Positions 42,799 through 51,845 of a stretch of 64,000 bases of DNA are shown piece after piece. Origin of the DNA: Litorimonas sp039975855 (GTDB lineage: Bacteria; Pseudomonadota; Alphaproteobacteria; Caulobacterales; Maricaulaceae). The notes under the pieces are model-generated. The model was not told the origin of the DNA and did no database searches. It was given only the letters and a program-made list of their open reading frames with translations. The position numbers were made by a program, and so were the translations under genes. The stretch spans positions 682,001-746,000 of the forward strand of contig JBDWGH010000002.1 in assembly GCA_039975855.1 (NCBI GenBank), in the 5' to 3' direction. Each line of letters opens with the position of its first letter. The stretch's first letter is position 1.

Positions 42799-43185
42799 GT
42801 GTCTAAGCCAATTACACGGCGAGCGCTCTTCGCGCCGACACTCTCTTTGTTTGCTAGTACATCGACTTTATTGTGCTGCGCCTTACCAGCGTTGCTTGTC
42901 ACAATAGGCGCCGGAGCTATGATGGCCGGTATTAGCTCCAATATTCCCGGTTATATTTGGCTAACCGCGCATAAAACTCAGTTATTCATCTTATCAGGTC
43001 TACTTCTAGCTCTCGCGCTGTTCTTTCGTTGGCGATCCCGTAATGCGCCCTGCCCGATCGATCCAGCTGCCGCCAAAGCCTGTGCGCGACTGCGACGGAG
43101 TAGCGGTATTATTCTTTGGGCTTCTATCTTCATATATATTGTCGGCGGGTTCTTCGCTTTTTTTGCGGCGGAGCTACTATTATAG
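42799..43185 (+). CDS. MerT-like inner membrane metal transporter
   Basis: The 128-residue protein has three membrane segments. The first carries the vicinal Cys pair and surrounding LLCCALPALLVTIGAGA that define MerT. A loop after the second span has CPIDPAAAKAC, again as in MerT. No merA, merR or other mercury gene is nearby, and the operon is controlled by a CsoR with copper-type ligands, so another metal is more likely. The start is GTG, 4 nt after the HMA gene. Confidence 0.85.
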   Translation: MSKPITRRALFAPTLSLFASTSTLLCCALPALLVTIGAGAMMAGISSNIPGYIWLTAHKTQLFILSGLLLALALFFRWRSRNAPCPIDPAAAKACARLRRSSGIILWASIFIYIVGGFFAFFAAELLL

Positions 43186-43210
43186 TGGCGGAGTTATCAA
43201 CTTGACTGCA

Positions 43211-43234
43211 AGCCGCCTACTGGGCGGCTTTTTT
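43211..43234 (+). terminator. Terminator after the metal operon
   Basis: AGCCGCC and GGCGGCT pair around TACTG followed by six T. Confidence 0.93.
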
Positions 43235-43349
43235 GTTGCCTTTTTTCACGTCTTGGTAACCTCTCCTAACAAAAGCCGTGTGGATATTAACGGGTCTTAC
43301 CAAATTCTTAATTAGTAAAGTAAATCAAGCGTTTACGCGCTGTTAGGAC

Positions 43350-43354
43350 GAATC
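43350..43354. promoter_or_regulatory. GANTC site upstream of ccrM
   Basis: GAATC, the target of CcrM itself, is 51 nt before the ccrM start codon. In Caulobacter the ccrM promoter contains GANTC sites and is methylation-responsive. A single 5-nt match is weak evidence on its own. Confidence 0.4.
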
Positions 43355-43405
43355 AGAGACGAAGGGGTTGAACACATTGAAACCCCCGCCGCGAGAGCTC
43401 CAAAC

Positions 43406-44575
43406 GTGCAAGAAAAAACGAAAAACCGCTTCAAGGTCATCACAAACCCAAATCCGCCCGCTCGGCATGATCCGTCCGCAGAGATGCCTGTTTCGGAAAT
43501 GCCTCTAAACCAGATCATTCAAGGCGATTGCATTGCCAACATGAACGCCCTGCCAGCCGAGTCAGTGGATCTCGTTTTCGCTGACCCACCTTATAACTTG
43601 CAATTAGGTGGTGATCTATCGCGCCCAGATAATTCCCACGTCGCAGGCGTTACCGAAGCGTGGGATCAGTATGACACCATGGACGCTTATGATTTGTTCA
43701 CTCAAGAATGGATGGCTGCAGCCCGCCGAATTCTAAAACCAAATGGCGCGATTTGGGTGATGGGCAGCTATCACAACATATTCCGTGTCGGCACGGTATT
43801 GCAGGACCAACAATTCTGGATCTTGAATGACATTATATGGCGCAAGACGAACCCTATGCCGAATTTCCGTGGCACACGCTTTACGAATGCGCATGAAACC
43901 CTGATCTGGGCCTCGAAATCTGAAGATGCGAAGCCGACCTTCCATTACGACGCGATGAAGATGCTGAATGAAGGCGTCCAAATGCGGTCTGATTGGACAT
44001 TACCAATCTGCACTGGCCGCGAACGCCTAAAAAAGGGTGATGGAAAGAAGGCTCATCCGACGCAGAAGCCAGAAAGCCTGCTCCACCGCGTTATCCTAGC
44101 GACAACAAACCCTGGGGACGTAATTGTCGACCCATTCTTTGGCACTGGCACAACTGGCGCAGTTGCCAAGAAATTGGGCCGCAAATTTATCGGCTTTGAA
44201 CGCGAAGAAGAATATATCATCCACGCCAGCCGCCGCATCGCTTCAATCCAGGAAGGCGCCACGGTTGCCGTCACAAAATCCAAACGTTCCGAGCCTAAAG
44301 TTCCGTTCGGCAATTTAGTCGAACGCGGCCTCGTCAAGATCGGGACGAAAGTTTTTTCCAAAAACGGCATTCTATCCGCAACCGTGCGCGCCGATGGTAG
44401 TTTGGAGTCAGGCAAACAAAGCGGATCCATCCACAAACTCGGCGCTCTGTTGACAAATGCTCCGTCATGTAACGGCTGGACATTCTGGCATTTGCAAGGC
44501 CCAAGCGGGTTACAACCTATCGATACAATCCGTGCAGTTGTCAGAGCTGAAATGGCCGAGGCCGCGCAAGCTTAA
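43406..44575 (+). CDS. ccrM: Cell cycle-regulated DNA adenine methyltransferase (GANTC)
   Basis: CcrM methylates the adenine of GANTC after replication and links gene expression to the cell cycle. The 389 residues have motif IV FADPPYNLQLGGDL, motif I DPFFGTGTTGAVAK, and the C-terminal RAMA-type domain (GSIHKIGAL-like segment, CNGWTFWH) typical of CcrM. The GTG at 43406 gives 31 more residues than Caulobacter CcrM, which aligns from the ATG near 43499; the true start is uncertain. It opens the ccrM-mutY-dciA-dsbA-smc region. Confidence 0.95.
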   Translation: MQEKTKNRFKVITNPNPPARHDPSAEMPVSEMPLNQIIQGDCIANMNALPAESVDLVFADPPYNLQLGGDLSRPDNSHVAGVTEAWDQYDTMDAYDLFTQEWMAAARRILKPNGAIWVMGSYHNIFRVGTVLQDQQFWILNDIIWRKTNPMPNFRGTRFTNAHETLIWASKSEDAKPTFHYDAMKMLNEGVQMRSDWTLPICTGRERLKKGDGKKAHPTQKPESLLHRVILATTNPGDVIVDPFFGTGTTGAVAKKLGRKFIGFEREEEYIIHASRRIASIQEGATVAVTKSKRSEPKVPFGNLVERGLVKIGTKVFSKNGILSATVRADGSLESGKQSGSIHKLGALLTNAPSCNGWTFWHLQGPSGLQPIDTIRAVVRAEMAEAAQA

Positions 44576-44685
44576 GGCAGCCTAATCCCGTTCAGCTTGC
44601 GTTTAACCTTAGTTAACCATAAAGACTTTACAGGCCCGGGCAGCCGCTCGGGTCTCTTAATTATTGGGGAACTTTGGAGACCACT

Positions 44686-45027
44686 ATGAGCAAACGCGAC
44701 GAACTAATCGAAAAATATGCTGACGTTTTGAAAAACAAAATCGGCATGACACCTGACATGGACCTTCTACGCAAGGTCACAATCGGTTGCGGACCTTCCA
44801 TTTATAACCGCGATGCCTCCACAGTTTCAGGTTCAGATCAATCAGAACTGGACACAGTCAAGAACAGCTTCTTGATCAAAAAGCACGGTTTGTCCGAAAG
44901 CAAAGACCTCGACGGCGCTATTGCAGCAGTCATTGAAAAATACGGCAAGTCCGAGCGTAGCAAATATCGCGCAGTTGTCTATTACATGCTGACAAAGCAT
45001 TTTGGGCTTGAAGGTAACTACAAGTAA
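44686..45027 (+). CDS. DUF2853 family protein
   Basis: The 113-residue protein matches the DUF2853 family of small helical proteins of unknown function: KRDELIEKYADVLKNKIG at the start, CGPSIYNRDASTVSGSD, and KYRAVVYYMLTKHF near the end. GGAG lies 9 nt before the ATG. It is monocistronic, between ccrM and mutY, with a clear terminator. A TTTA-N7-TTAA sequence at 44602-44616 is one base off the CtrA consensus. Confidence 0.88.
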   Translation: MSKRDELIEKYADVLKNKIGMTPDMDLLRKVTIGCGPSIYNRDASTVSGSDQSELDTVKNSFLIKKHGLSESKDLDGAIAAVIEKYGKSERSKYRAVVYYMLTKHFGLEGNYK

Positions 45028-45066
45028 GCTTTCAGATCAGGAATAGTTTCCTGATGACGCATTCAT

Positions 45067-45097
45067 AAAAGGCGCAGTCTTCAGACCGGCGCCTTTT
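45067..45097 (+). terminator. Terminator after the DUF2853 gene
   Basis: AAAAGGCGC pairs with GCGCCTTTT around a short inner GTC/GAC stem, followed by T. Confidence 0.9.
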
Positions 45098-45126
45098 TTA
45101 ATGCCCGAATTTCATTGGGAATTCTC

Positions 45127-46155
45127 TTAAGCATTCAGAGACTTTTCGACGACTTTCCGAAAGACAGTTGGTAGGCCCGATATATCTTCAATCCACTGAC
45201 CCTCACTACTTTTCTCAATCGTCGCGACATAGACCTCTATTCGTAATTCAAAATGCGTGAAAACGTGTTTGACCTCACCAACTCGTTCCCAATTTCGTTT
45301 GATTGGAGCAGCGCTGTGGTCAGTGGGTTTATCACCCCATGCCGATGTTGGCACACCCAACATTCCGCCAAGCAGTCCTTTGTCAGGTCTTTGCTCGACA
45401 AGTATCTCGTCACCGCAGCGTAAAACATAGGCATAGCCATACCGCACAGGCGTCGGCTTCTTTTTTTCTTTTTTCGGATAGAGCGTCTCTTCACTTTTGG
45501 AGTGCGCTATGCACCACTTCGACCATGGACAAAGTACGCATGTCGGGCTTTTCGGCGAACAAATTGTAGCCCCAAGATCCATTAATGCCTGACCGTAATC
45601 CCCAGGACGATCATCCCGCACCATAGCTCCCGCTAATTCTCGTAAACCTTTGCGACCTTTGGGTAACGGCGCATCATAAGCATGCACTCTAGAGATCACA
45701 CGCTCCACATTCCCGTCGACAATATTTGTTGCCTCACCCGCGCAGATTGCCGCAATTGTCGCCGCCGTGTAGGGTCCAATTCCGGGTAGATTAAGCAGTG
45801 TTTTTTCGTCCGTTGGGAAAACTCCTGAATGCAAATCGCGAACGACCCCTGCACATTTATGTAAATTTCGCGCTCGTGCATAATACCCAAGCCCTGCCCA
45901 CATGGAGAGAACAGTGTCGCGGTCCGCATTCGCTAGATCTGAAACGGTAGGAAATGAGTCGAGGAATTTTTCCCAATATGGCGTGGCATGCGCGAGTGTC
46001 GTTTGTTGACTCATAACTTCGGAGAGCCAGACAGCATACGGATTAGGAACAACGCCCCTAGAGCGATCTTCAGGCCTAACACGCCAAGGCAAGGTTCGTC
46101 CCTGTTCATCATACCAACGAAGAAGTTCCGCGCGCATTTCCGAAATGTGATGCAT
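45127..46155 (-). CDS. mutY: A/G-specific adenine DNA glycosylase
   Basis: MutY removes adenine mispaired with 8-oxoguanine. The 342 residues have the N-terminal catalytic segment (WLSEVMSQQTT, with Glu), the helix-hairpin-helix LPGIGPYTAATIAAI, the catalytic Asp in NIVDGNVERV and the iron-sulfur motif C-x6-C-x2-C-x5-C (CSPKSPTCVLCPWSKWC). The C-terminal NUDIX-like domain that recognises 8-oxoG follows. It is divergent from dciA, with 53 nt between the start codons. Confidence 0.96.
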   Translation of the reverse strand: MHHISEMRAELLRWYDEQGRTLPWRVRPEDRSRGVVPNPYAVWLSEVMSQQTTLAHATPYWEKFLDSFPTVSDLANADRDTVLSMWAGLGYYARARNLHKCAGVVRDLHSGVFPTDEKTLLNLPGIGPYTAATIAAICAGEATNIVDGNVERVISRVHAYDAPLPKGRKGLRELAGAMVRDDRPGDYGQALMDLGATICSPKSPTCVLCPWSKWCIAHSKSEETLYPKKEKKKPTPVRYGYAYVLRCGDEILVEQRPDKGLLGGMLGVPTSAWGDKPTDHSAAPIKRNWERVGEVKHVFTHFELRIEVYVATIEKSSEGQWIEDISGLPTVFRKVVEKSLNA

Positions 46156-46208
46156 AAAGCCGCTCTGTCCGCTTTACGCCTTCGCTGCAATAGGCGACAG
46201 ACGTTCAG

Positions 46209-46742
46209 ATGTCAGACAAGAAGCGACATAATGACCAAATTCTGGGTCAGTGGGTGGAAACCCAGCGTGGGCGGCCGCAATATCGCGCTGCCCCAAGTGC
46301 GGGACTTTCGGTATCTAAAGTCATGCGACCACTCGCCAGAAAACATGGCGGTGGGAGCTCGGCCATCGCGCTTGAGAAAATCTGGCCGGAAGTGATGGGG
46401 CCGCGTTGGTCAAAAATTTCTGCGCCTGTTCGATTTTTAGGGGGACGTCATGGGCGAACACTCATCATATCGGCGCCAGGCCCGGCCGCTTCTTTGATTT
46501 TGGCCCAATCAGGTCCAATTATTCAGCGACTAAATGCCCATTTAGGTTCTGGTCATATTTCACGTATTAAGGTCGTTCAATCGCGCATGACAAAACCGGC
46601 ACGAACACAACCGAGTAGAGGCCTCGCGCCACGCCAAGAAATGGCACTGCGAGACGGCCTATCCGATATTAAAAGTGAGCGCCTCAAACAGGCGCTGGAG
46701 AAGATGGGTCGTCAGGTCCTATCGAAGGATCAGAGTAAATGA
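46209..46742 (+). CDS. dciA: DciA-like (DUF721) replicative helicase loader
   Basis: This 177-residue protein has the DUF721 domain (residues 55-135: ALEKIWPEVMGPRWSKISAPVRF, then LIISAPGPAASLILAQ). DciA interacts with DnaB and helps load it at the origin in bacteria without DnaC. The N-terminal 50 residues are basic. It overlaps the next gene by 4 nt. Confidence 0.85.
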   Translation: MSDKKRHNDQILGQWVETQRGRPQYRAAPSAGLSVSKVMRPLARKHGGGSSAIALEKIWPEVMGPRWSKISAPVRFLGGRHGRTLIISAPGPAASLILAQSGPIIQRLNAHLGSGHISRIKVVQSRMTKPARTQPSRGLAPRQEMALRDGLSDIKSERLKQALEKMGRQVLSKDQSK

Positions 46743-47461
46743 AATTTACCTCAGCATTTGTAGCAATGACCACTGCATTCGGTTTGCTTTTTTCAGCGGC
46801 TCCATCAATTGCACAACAAGCCGAAGATTTACCTGCACGTGTTACGGATTTTGCATTCACCGAAGCACCTGATGATCACGTTCTTGGCAGCGAGGATGCG
46901 GCCCTTACGCTAGTGGTCTGGGCTTCCGTAACATGCCCGCATTGCGCAAGCTGGTTCATAAATGAGTGGCCGATTGTTCAGTCAGAGTTAATCGACACGG
47001 GGAAGCTTCGTTTCGTCTTCCGGGAATTTCCGACTGCGCCCGGTAACCTCGCCATGGCGGGTTTCCGTTTGGCAGAATGCGCACCGACCGCTGACTATAT
47101 GTCCATCATTGAATACCAAATGGAAAATCAAAGTGCGATTTTCAAAGCCGCACAAGAAGGGCGCGGTGCGGAAGCCTACGGTGAAATTGCTGCATTGGCA
47201 GGTATGGAAACAAATGAAGCTATGACCAGCTGTCTACGAAATCCGGACATTACGGCTCACATTGTCGATAATTCGAGCCGCGCCACACTTGCTGGTATTA
47301 AGAGCGTGCCCGCTTTTCTCATTAACGGCCAGCACTATAAAGGCGACTCAGACGCAAAAAGCCTCGTCGCACTCATCAACGATATGGAAGAAAAAGGCAT
47401 TTCCGCTCTCCCTAAGGACATCAAACCTGCGGACGCACATGCCGGACATGACCATAATTAA
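46739..47461 (+). CDS. DsbA family thiol:disulfide protein with His-rich tail
   Basis: This 240-residue protein has a signal peptide (residues 1-22) and a thioredoxin-like DsbA domain with the active site CPHC near residue 65 and the cis-proline region AGIKSVPAFLINGQ. It ends in HAGHDHN. It is in a set with dciA (ATGA overlap) and a second DsbA-like gene, as is common ahead of smc in alphaproteobacteria. Its substrates are not known. Confidence 0.9.
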   Translation: MKFTSAFVAMTTAFGLLFSAAPSIAQQAEDLPARVTDFAFTEAPDDHVLGSEDAALTLVVWASVTCPHCASWFINEWPIVQSELIDTGKLRFVFREFPTAPGNLAMAGFRLAECAPTADYMSIIEYQMENQSAIFKAAQEGRGAEAYGEIAALAGMETNEAMTSCLRNPDITAHIVDNSSRATLAGIKSVPAFLINGQHYKGDSDAKSLVALINDMEEKGISALPKDIKPADAHAGHDHN

Positions 47462-47563
47462 ATCCACTTCATGGATTTAACCCGATATAGGGTCATAAAC
47501 CTATCCATAGCCCATTGCGGGCGCCCCCTTGCTAATTGCTGCTAAATCTCAAGGATTACCTCT

Positions 47564-48244
47564 ATGTTACCTATTGATTCGCTTTCGAGACGATTTGTCC
47601 TCCTCATGGCCGGCGCCGCTTTGGCTCTGACTGCTTGTGGCGGCGCAGATACGCCTACCGCTACAGGGGGGTCGGATGGTGAGTACACTGTCGCAGACGA
47701 TTATATTCTAGGCGAAGCTAATGCGCCTGTGACATTAGTTGAATATGCATCTGTATCTTGCGGGGCATGCGCATACTGGCACCAAAACGTCTACCCTGAG
47801 ATCAAATCGCAATATATTGATACCGGTAAAGTCAAATATGTTTTCCGGCCTTTCCCTGCTGGAGAGCCGCAAATGGCGCAGGCCGGACATAAATTAGCAC
47901 TCTGCGCAGACCGCACGAAGTTCTTCAAAAACATCAAGTTGCAATTCGACCGCCAATCTCAAATCATGGAAATGGGTCGAAAACCAAATGGGCTTCGTCA
48001 AGCTTATATCAGTCTAGCGAAAGCTTCCGGACTGTCGGAAGACGAATTCATAACTTGTATGGGCGATGCAGACGTTACGGCGCGTTATGACGCATTTGTC
48101 GACCTCGGGGTGGACCAAGGCGTATCAGGCACACCGACAATTTTCATCAATGGTGCCCGTACGAACAGTGATTTCGAATCCATCCAAGCGGCGATTTCAC
48201 CAATTTTGGGTGAACCGATTCCTGAAAAAGCCGACGCTGAATAA
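47564..48244 (+). CDS. DsbA family thiol:disulfide lipoprotein
   Basis: The 226-residue protein has a lipobox (LALTACGG, Cys24) and a DsbA-like domain with active site CGAC near residue 66 and cis-Pro in GVSGTPTIFINGA. It differs from the neighbour in being predicted to be a lipoprotein and in lacking the His-rich tail. AAGGA precedes the ATG. The smc gene starts 4 nt after its stop codon. Confidence 0.9.
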   Translation: MLPIDSLSRRFVLLMAGAALALTACGGADTPTATGGSDGEYTVADDYILGEANAPVTLVEYASVSCGACAYWHQNVYPEIKSQYIDTGKVKYVFRPFPAGEPQMAQAGHKLALCADRTKFFKNIKLQFDRQSQIMEMGRKPNGLRQAYISLAKASGLSEDEFITCMGDADVTARYDAFVDLGVDQGVSGTPTIFINGARTNSDFESIQAAISPILGEPIPEKADAE

Positions 48245-48247
48245 GTC

Positions 48248-51200
48248 ATGGGTTCGCTCGTCTTCAATTCTATAAAGCTGACGGGCTTCAAATCTTTCGT
48301 CGAGCCAACAGAATTTCTGATTGAGCCCGGCCTGACGGGTATTGTTGGGCCCAATGGCTGCGGTAAGTCTAATCTACTCGAAGCCATCCGTTGGGTTATG
48401 GGCGCAAATTCCGCCAAAGCCATGCGCGGTGCGGCAATGGAAGATGTGATTTTCAACGGAACGAAAACCCGTCCCGGTCGAAACCAAGCCCATGTCACTC
48501 TGACCGTAGACAATTCAGCTCGTATCGCTCCTCCGGCATTCAACGACGATGACACGCTGGAAATCATGCGGATCATAGAGAAATCCAAAGGGTCCAAGTA
48601 CAAAATTAATGGCAAAACGGTTCGCGCCAAAGATGTGCAGCTCCTTTTTGCGGATGCGAGCACCGGTGCAAACTCACCAGCCCTCGTCCGCCAAGGTCAG
48701 ATATCAGAATTGATTGCGGCGAAACCAAGTAACCGCCGCCGAATTCTTGAAGAAGCCGCTGGCATATCTGGCCTGCATTCTCGACGCCACGAAGCAGAAC
48801 TTCGTCTGCGCGCGGCCGAGAACAATCTTGACCGCCTCGAAGACATAGTCGGGCAAATAGAAAGCCAGCTATTATCCCTTCGTCGTCAATCTCGGCAGGC
48901 CGCACGTTACAAACGGCTCGCAGGAGAAATTCACGAATATAAGGCCCTGCTTTGGTTGAAACGCTGGCAGTCTGCTCTCGACACATTGGAAACGGCGCAG
49001 TCCGATTTACGTGAGCGCGAAAAAGCCGTGGCCGACACCCAAGTTCAAGCCTCCGAATCTATGCGGCGCGCTGACGAACTCTCTGGTCTGTTAGAGCCGA
49101 AACGCGAAGAACAACTTATCGCAGCCGCCCTTCTTGCTCGTCTTAACGCGGCTAAAGACGCGTTGGAACAAGATGAAGAAACGGCCAAATCCGAAGTCAG
49201 GAAATTAGAAGCGCAGCTCACAGATATTGCCTCTGACTTGGTGCATGAACGCGACGTTGTGGGCGACGCCGCAGCCGCTGAAGAACGCTTGGCAGCGGAA
49301 CACGCAGAACTTTCAGCTCTCAAAGACATTTCCGCAGCATTGGACTCAGCCGCCGATGCCGCAGCGGAAGCTTTGAAGGCGCGCAACACGCTGGACGCGG
49401 ACTTCAATGAGCTGACCCGAAAAACGGCTGACCAAGCCGCGCGCCGCGATGCCGCCGAACGAGAATTGACCCAAGCCCAACAAAGACGCAGCCGCGTTCG
49501 TATTGAATTAGAGCAAACCGAAGACAAGCTCGCCGGATTAGATACAGACAATTTCGGAAATGCGAATTTGTTCTCGTCTGCCGCCACCGATGCGCTCACC
49601 GCATTGGAAACCGCCCGCACCAAAGAACAGGCGCTGACGGCGGAGCGGACACAGGCCGAAGACGCGGACCGTTTGGCGCGTGAGCATTTATCAACTGTCC
49701 GCCAAGCCGCGCAAAAATTGACGGCTGAGAAGTCCGCGCTTGAAAATGTATTGCGCCGCTCCACCTCTGCCGATTGGGCACCTGCACTGGATAGCGTGCA
49801 AGCTAAAGCCGGATATGAACAAGCGCTCGCTGCTGTGTTAGGCGAAGATTTGGAGGCTGCCATTGGCGGTGCTGCTGGTCTGCGTTGGGACGGGGCCGAT
49901 GTGCCTGTGCAAGACTTACCGGTAGGTGTCGAACCGATCACCAATTTCATCACGGCACCGCAAGAGTTGCAGGCTCGGTTATCACAAATCGGCGTCGCAG
50001 CAATTGATAACATTCACGCAAAATCCAAGTCCCTCAAACCCGGGCAACGTCTTGTCAGCCCACGCGGTGATGTCGTGCGTTGGGACGGTTTTACCATCGC
50101 TGCAGGGGTAGAGACCTCTGCCGCGATTAAATTAAAACAACAAAACCGGGTGTCGGAGCTTACCGCTGAAATCGCCGCTGCGGATTCGGATGTCGAAACC
50201 GCGACGGCCAAATTTGAAGCCGCTCGTGAAGCCCGTCAAACGGCCGAATCCGCCGCGCGTGATGCCCGTAAAGCCCTCCCGGATTTGGAACGCGCAGACC
50301 GCGCCGCTCAAGCCGCGATGGCGCAATATGAAACGGATATTGCCCGCGCCTCTGCCCAGAAAACAAATTTGGAAGACCGCATCGCGCGGCTTTCAGCTGA
50401 AGCGGCTGAATTGGATAAACAGGTCACATCAGCGGAAGAAAATCTCGCCACGCATTCTGGCGGCGAGGATCTGTCCGAACAACGTGAACATCTCTCGGAA
50501 CAGCTCCGCAATGCCCGTGATGTCGCCGATGAAGCAAGCGCGCAATATCGCAGCCTAAAAAATGAAAGCGAGGCCCGCGCCGCACGCTTAACCGCCGTTG
50601 AAGCCGAGCGTGCAAATTGGTCCCGCCGATCCGAAAATGCAGGCAAGCGCGTCGCGACTTTGGAAAATCGTCAGGCGGCTGTTCAGATGTCTCTGGCAAA
50701 GGCGACTGATGGCCCCGACCAATTCGCCGAGCGCCGGACAAAGCTCTTTGGAGAATTGGCGACAGCTGAAAGCCGCAGAACGGCCGCGGCAGATGCGTTA
50801 AGTGCGTCAGAAAAAGAAACCCAAGACGCGGTTCAGTTCGCTCGCGAATCCGAGACAGCTGCAGGTGCCGCTCGTGAAGCGCGCGCCGCATCCGAGGCCC
50901 GTCTCATCGCAGCGCAAGAACGAATTGGCGAGACCAAAGCTCGCGTAAACGAAACGCTGAATTGCGAACCGTCAGAACTCAAATCCCATCTCGGCGAATT
51001 GGATTCTGATACAGGCCTTTCTGAAAACGATATTGAACGTAAGCTCGAACGTCTTAGCAAAGAACGTGAGAAAATGGGCGGCGTGAACCTACGGGCTGAC
51101 GAAGAGGCGGCCGAACAAGAAGAACGTTTGGGCGCAATGATATCCGAACGCGAAGACTTGGTCGCTGCGATAGCCCGCCTTCGGGAGGGCATTGACGAAT

Positions 51201-51700
51201 TGAATACGGAAGGCCGCCAACGTCTCCTCGCAGCTTTTGATAAGGTCAATGGACATTTTGGTCGCTTGTTCCAAACTCTATTTGGCGGTGGTGAGGCGGC
51301 TTTGGCTCTGACCGAGTCAGACGATCCATTACAGGCTGGTCTGGAAGTTATGGCCCGCCCGCCAGGAAAATCTTTAAAAGCCATGTCTCTCCTATCCGGT
51401 GGTGAACAAGCCATGACAGCTACGGCGCTCATCTTTGCGGTGTTCCTCTCCAACCCAGCACCTGTCTGCGTCTTGGACGAAGTCGATGCGCCGCTGGATG
51501 ACGCCAATGTAAGTCGTTATTGCGACCTGCTGGACGAAATGAAGAAGCACACGAATACCAAATTTATAGCGATCACCCATAATCCGGTAACAATGAGCCG
51601 CATGGACCGCTTATTTGGTGTGACAATGGCTGAACAAGGCGTCTCGCAATTGCTCTCTATTGAGCTGGAAAAAGCCGCGGCTTTAGTAGCAGCAGAATAG
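48248..51700 (+). CDS. smc: Chromosome segregation protein SMC
   Basis: SMC is the condensin ATPase that compacts and segregates the chromosome. The 1150-residue protein has Walker A GPNGCGKSN near residue 34, two coiled coils rich in Ala and Glu, a hinge near residues 505-640, the signature LSGGEQAM near 1050 and Walker B VCVLDEVDAPLDD near 1078. A long antisense open frame in its coiled coil is a codon-bias artefact. ScpA/ScpB are not in this window. Confidence 0.98.
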   Translation: MGSLVFNSIKLTGFKSFVEPTEFLIEPGLTGIVGPNGCGKSNLLEAIRWVMGANSAKAMRGAAMEDVIFNGTKTRPGRNQAHVTLTVDNSARIAPPAFNDDDTLEIMRIIEKSKGSKYKINGKTVRAKDVQLLFADASTGANSPALVRQGQISELIAAKPSNRRRILEEAAGISGLHSRRHEAELRLRAAENNLDRLEDIVGQIESQLLSLRRQSRQAARYKRLAGEIHEYKALLWLKRWQSALDTLETAQSDLREREKAVADTQVQASESMRRADELSGLLEPKREEQLIAAALLARLNAAKDALEQDEETAKSEVRKLEAQLTDIASDLVHERDVVGDAAAAEERLAAEHAELSALKDISAALDSAADAAAEALKARNTLDADFNELTRKTADQAARRDAAERELTQAQQRRSRVRIELEQTEDKLAGLDTDNFGNANLFSSAATDALTALETARTKEQALTAERTQAEDADRLAREHLSTVRQAAQKLTAEKSALENVLRRSTSADWAPALDSVQAKAGYEQALAAVLGEDLEAAIGGAAGLRWDGADVPVQDLPVGVEPITNFITAPQELQARLSQIGVAAIDNIHAKSKSLKPGQRLVSPRGDVVRWDGFTIAAGVETSAAIKLKQQNRVSELTAEIAAADSDVETATAKFEAAREARQTAESAARDARKALPDLERADRAAQAAMAQYETDIARASAQKTNLEDRIARLSAEAAELDKQVTSAEENLATHSGGEDLSEQREHLSEQLRNARDVADEASAQYRSLKNESEARAARLTAVEAERANWSRRSENAGKRVATLENRQAAVQMSLAKATDGPDQFAERRTKLFGELATAESRRTAAADALSASEKETQDAVQFARESETAAGAAREARAASEARLIAAQERIGETKARVNETLNCEPSELKSHLGELDSDTGLSENDIERKLERLSKEREKMGGVNLRADEEAAEQEERLGAMISEREDLVAAIARLREGIDELNTEGRQRLLAAFDKVNGHFGRLFQTLFGGGEAALALTESDDPLQAGLEVMARPPGKSLKAMSLLSGGEQAMTATALIFAVFLSNPAPVCVLDEVDAPLDDANVSRYCDLLDEMKKHTNTKFIAITHNPVTMSRMDRLFGVTMAEQGVSQLLSIELEKAAALVAAE

Positions 51701-51739
51701 ATCTTTTTTACCTCGTCCTTAAAGACAAAAAAACGTCCC

Positions 51740-51770
51740 GACACGAAATACCGATTGTCCCGACACACAT
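51740..51770 (+). promoter_or_regulatory. Direct repeat operator of RHH-membrane gene B
   Basis: GACACGAAA at 51740-51748 and GACACACAT at 51762-51770 are 22 nt apart, the same period as at the other RHH-membrane gene (35508, 35530), each after a C-rich TCCC. The second copy has diverged in its last part. Confidence 0.68.
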
Positions 51771-51845
51771 TCCCTCGCCCACCCTCCAACGTTTTGCGAT
51801 TCTTATGCAGCGGGCTACCCTTTGCTACGCGAATCAAGGACCGAG

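Noticed and set aside
42333..43185. Mercury resistance operon
   Set aside because: MerT and MerP folds are present, but merR, merA and other mer genes are absent, and the regulator has the Cys-His-Cys ligand set of copper CsoR.
44602..44616. CtrA binding site (TTTA-N7-TTAA) before the DUF2853 gene
   Set aside because: One mismatch to the consensus, and the same stretch also reads as TTAA-N6-TTAA. Too short and A/T-rich to support a site.
49045..50013. A 322-codon antisense open frame within smc
   Set aside because: It is opposite the Ala/Glu-rich coiled coil of an intact smc and is rich in Ser and Ala from codon bias. It has no independent support.
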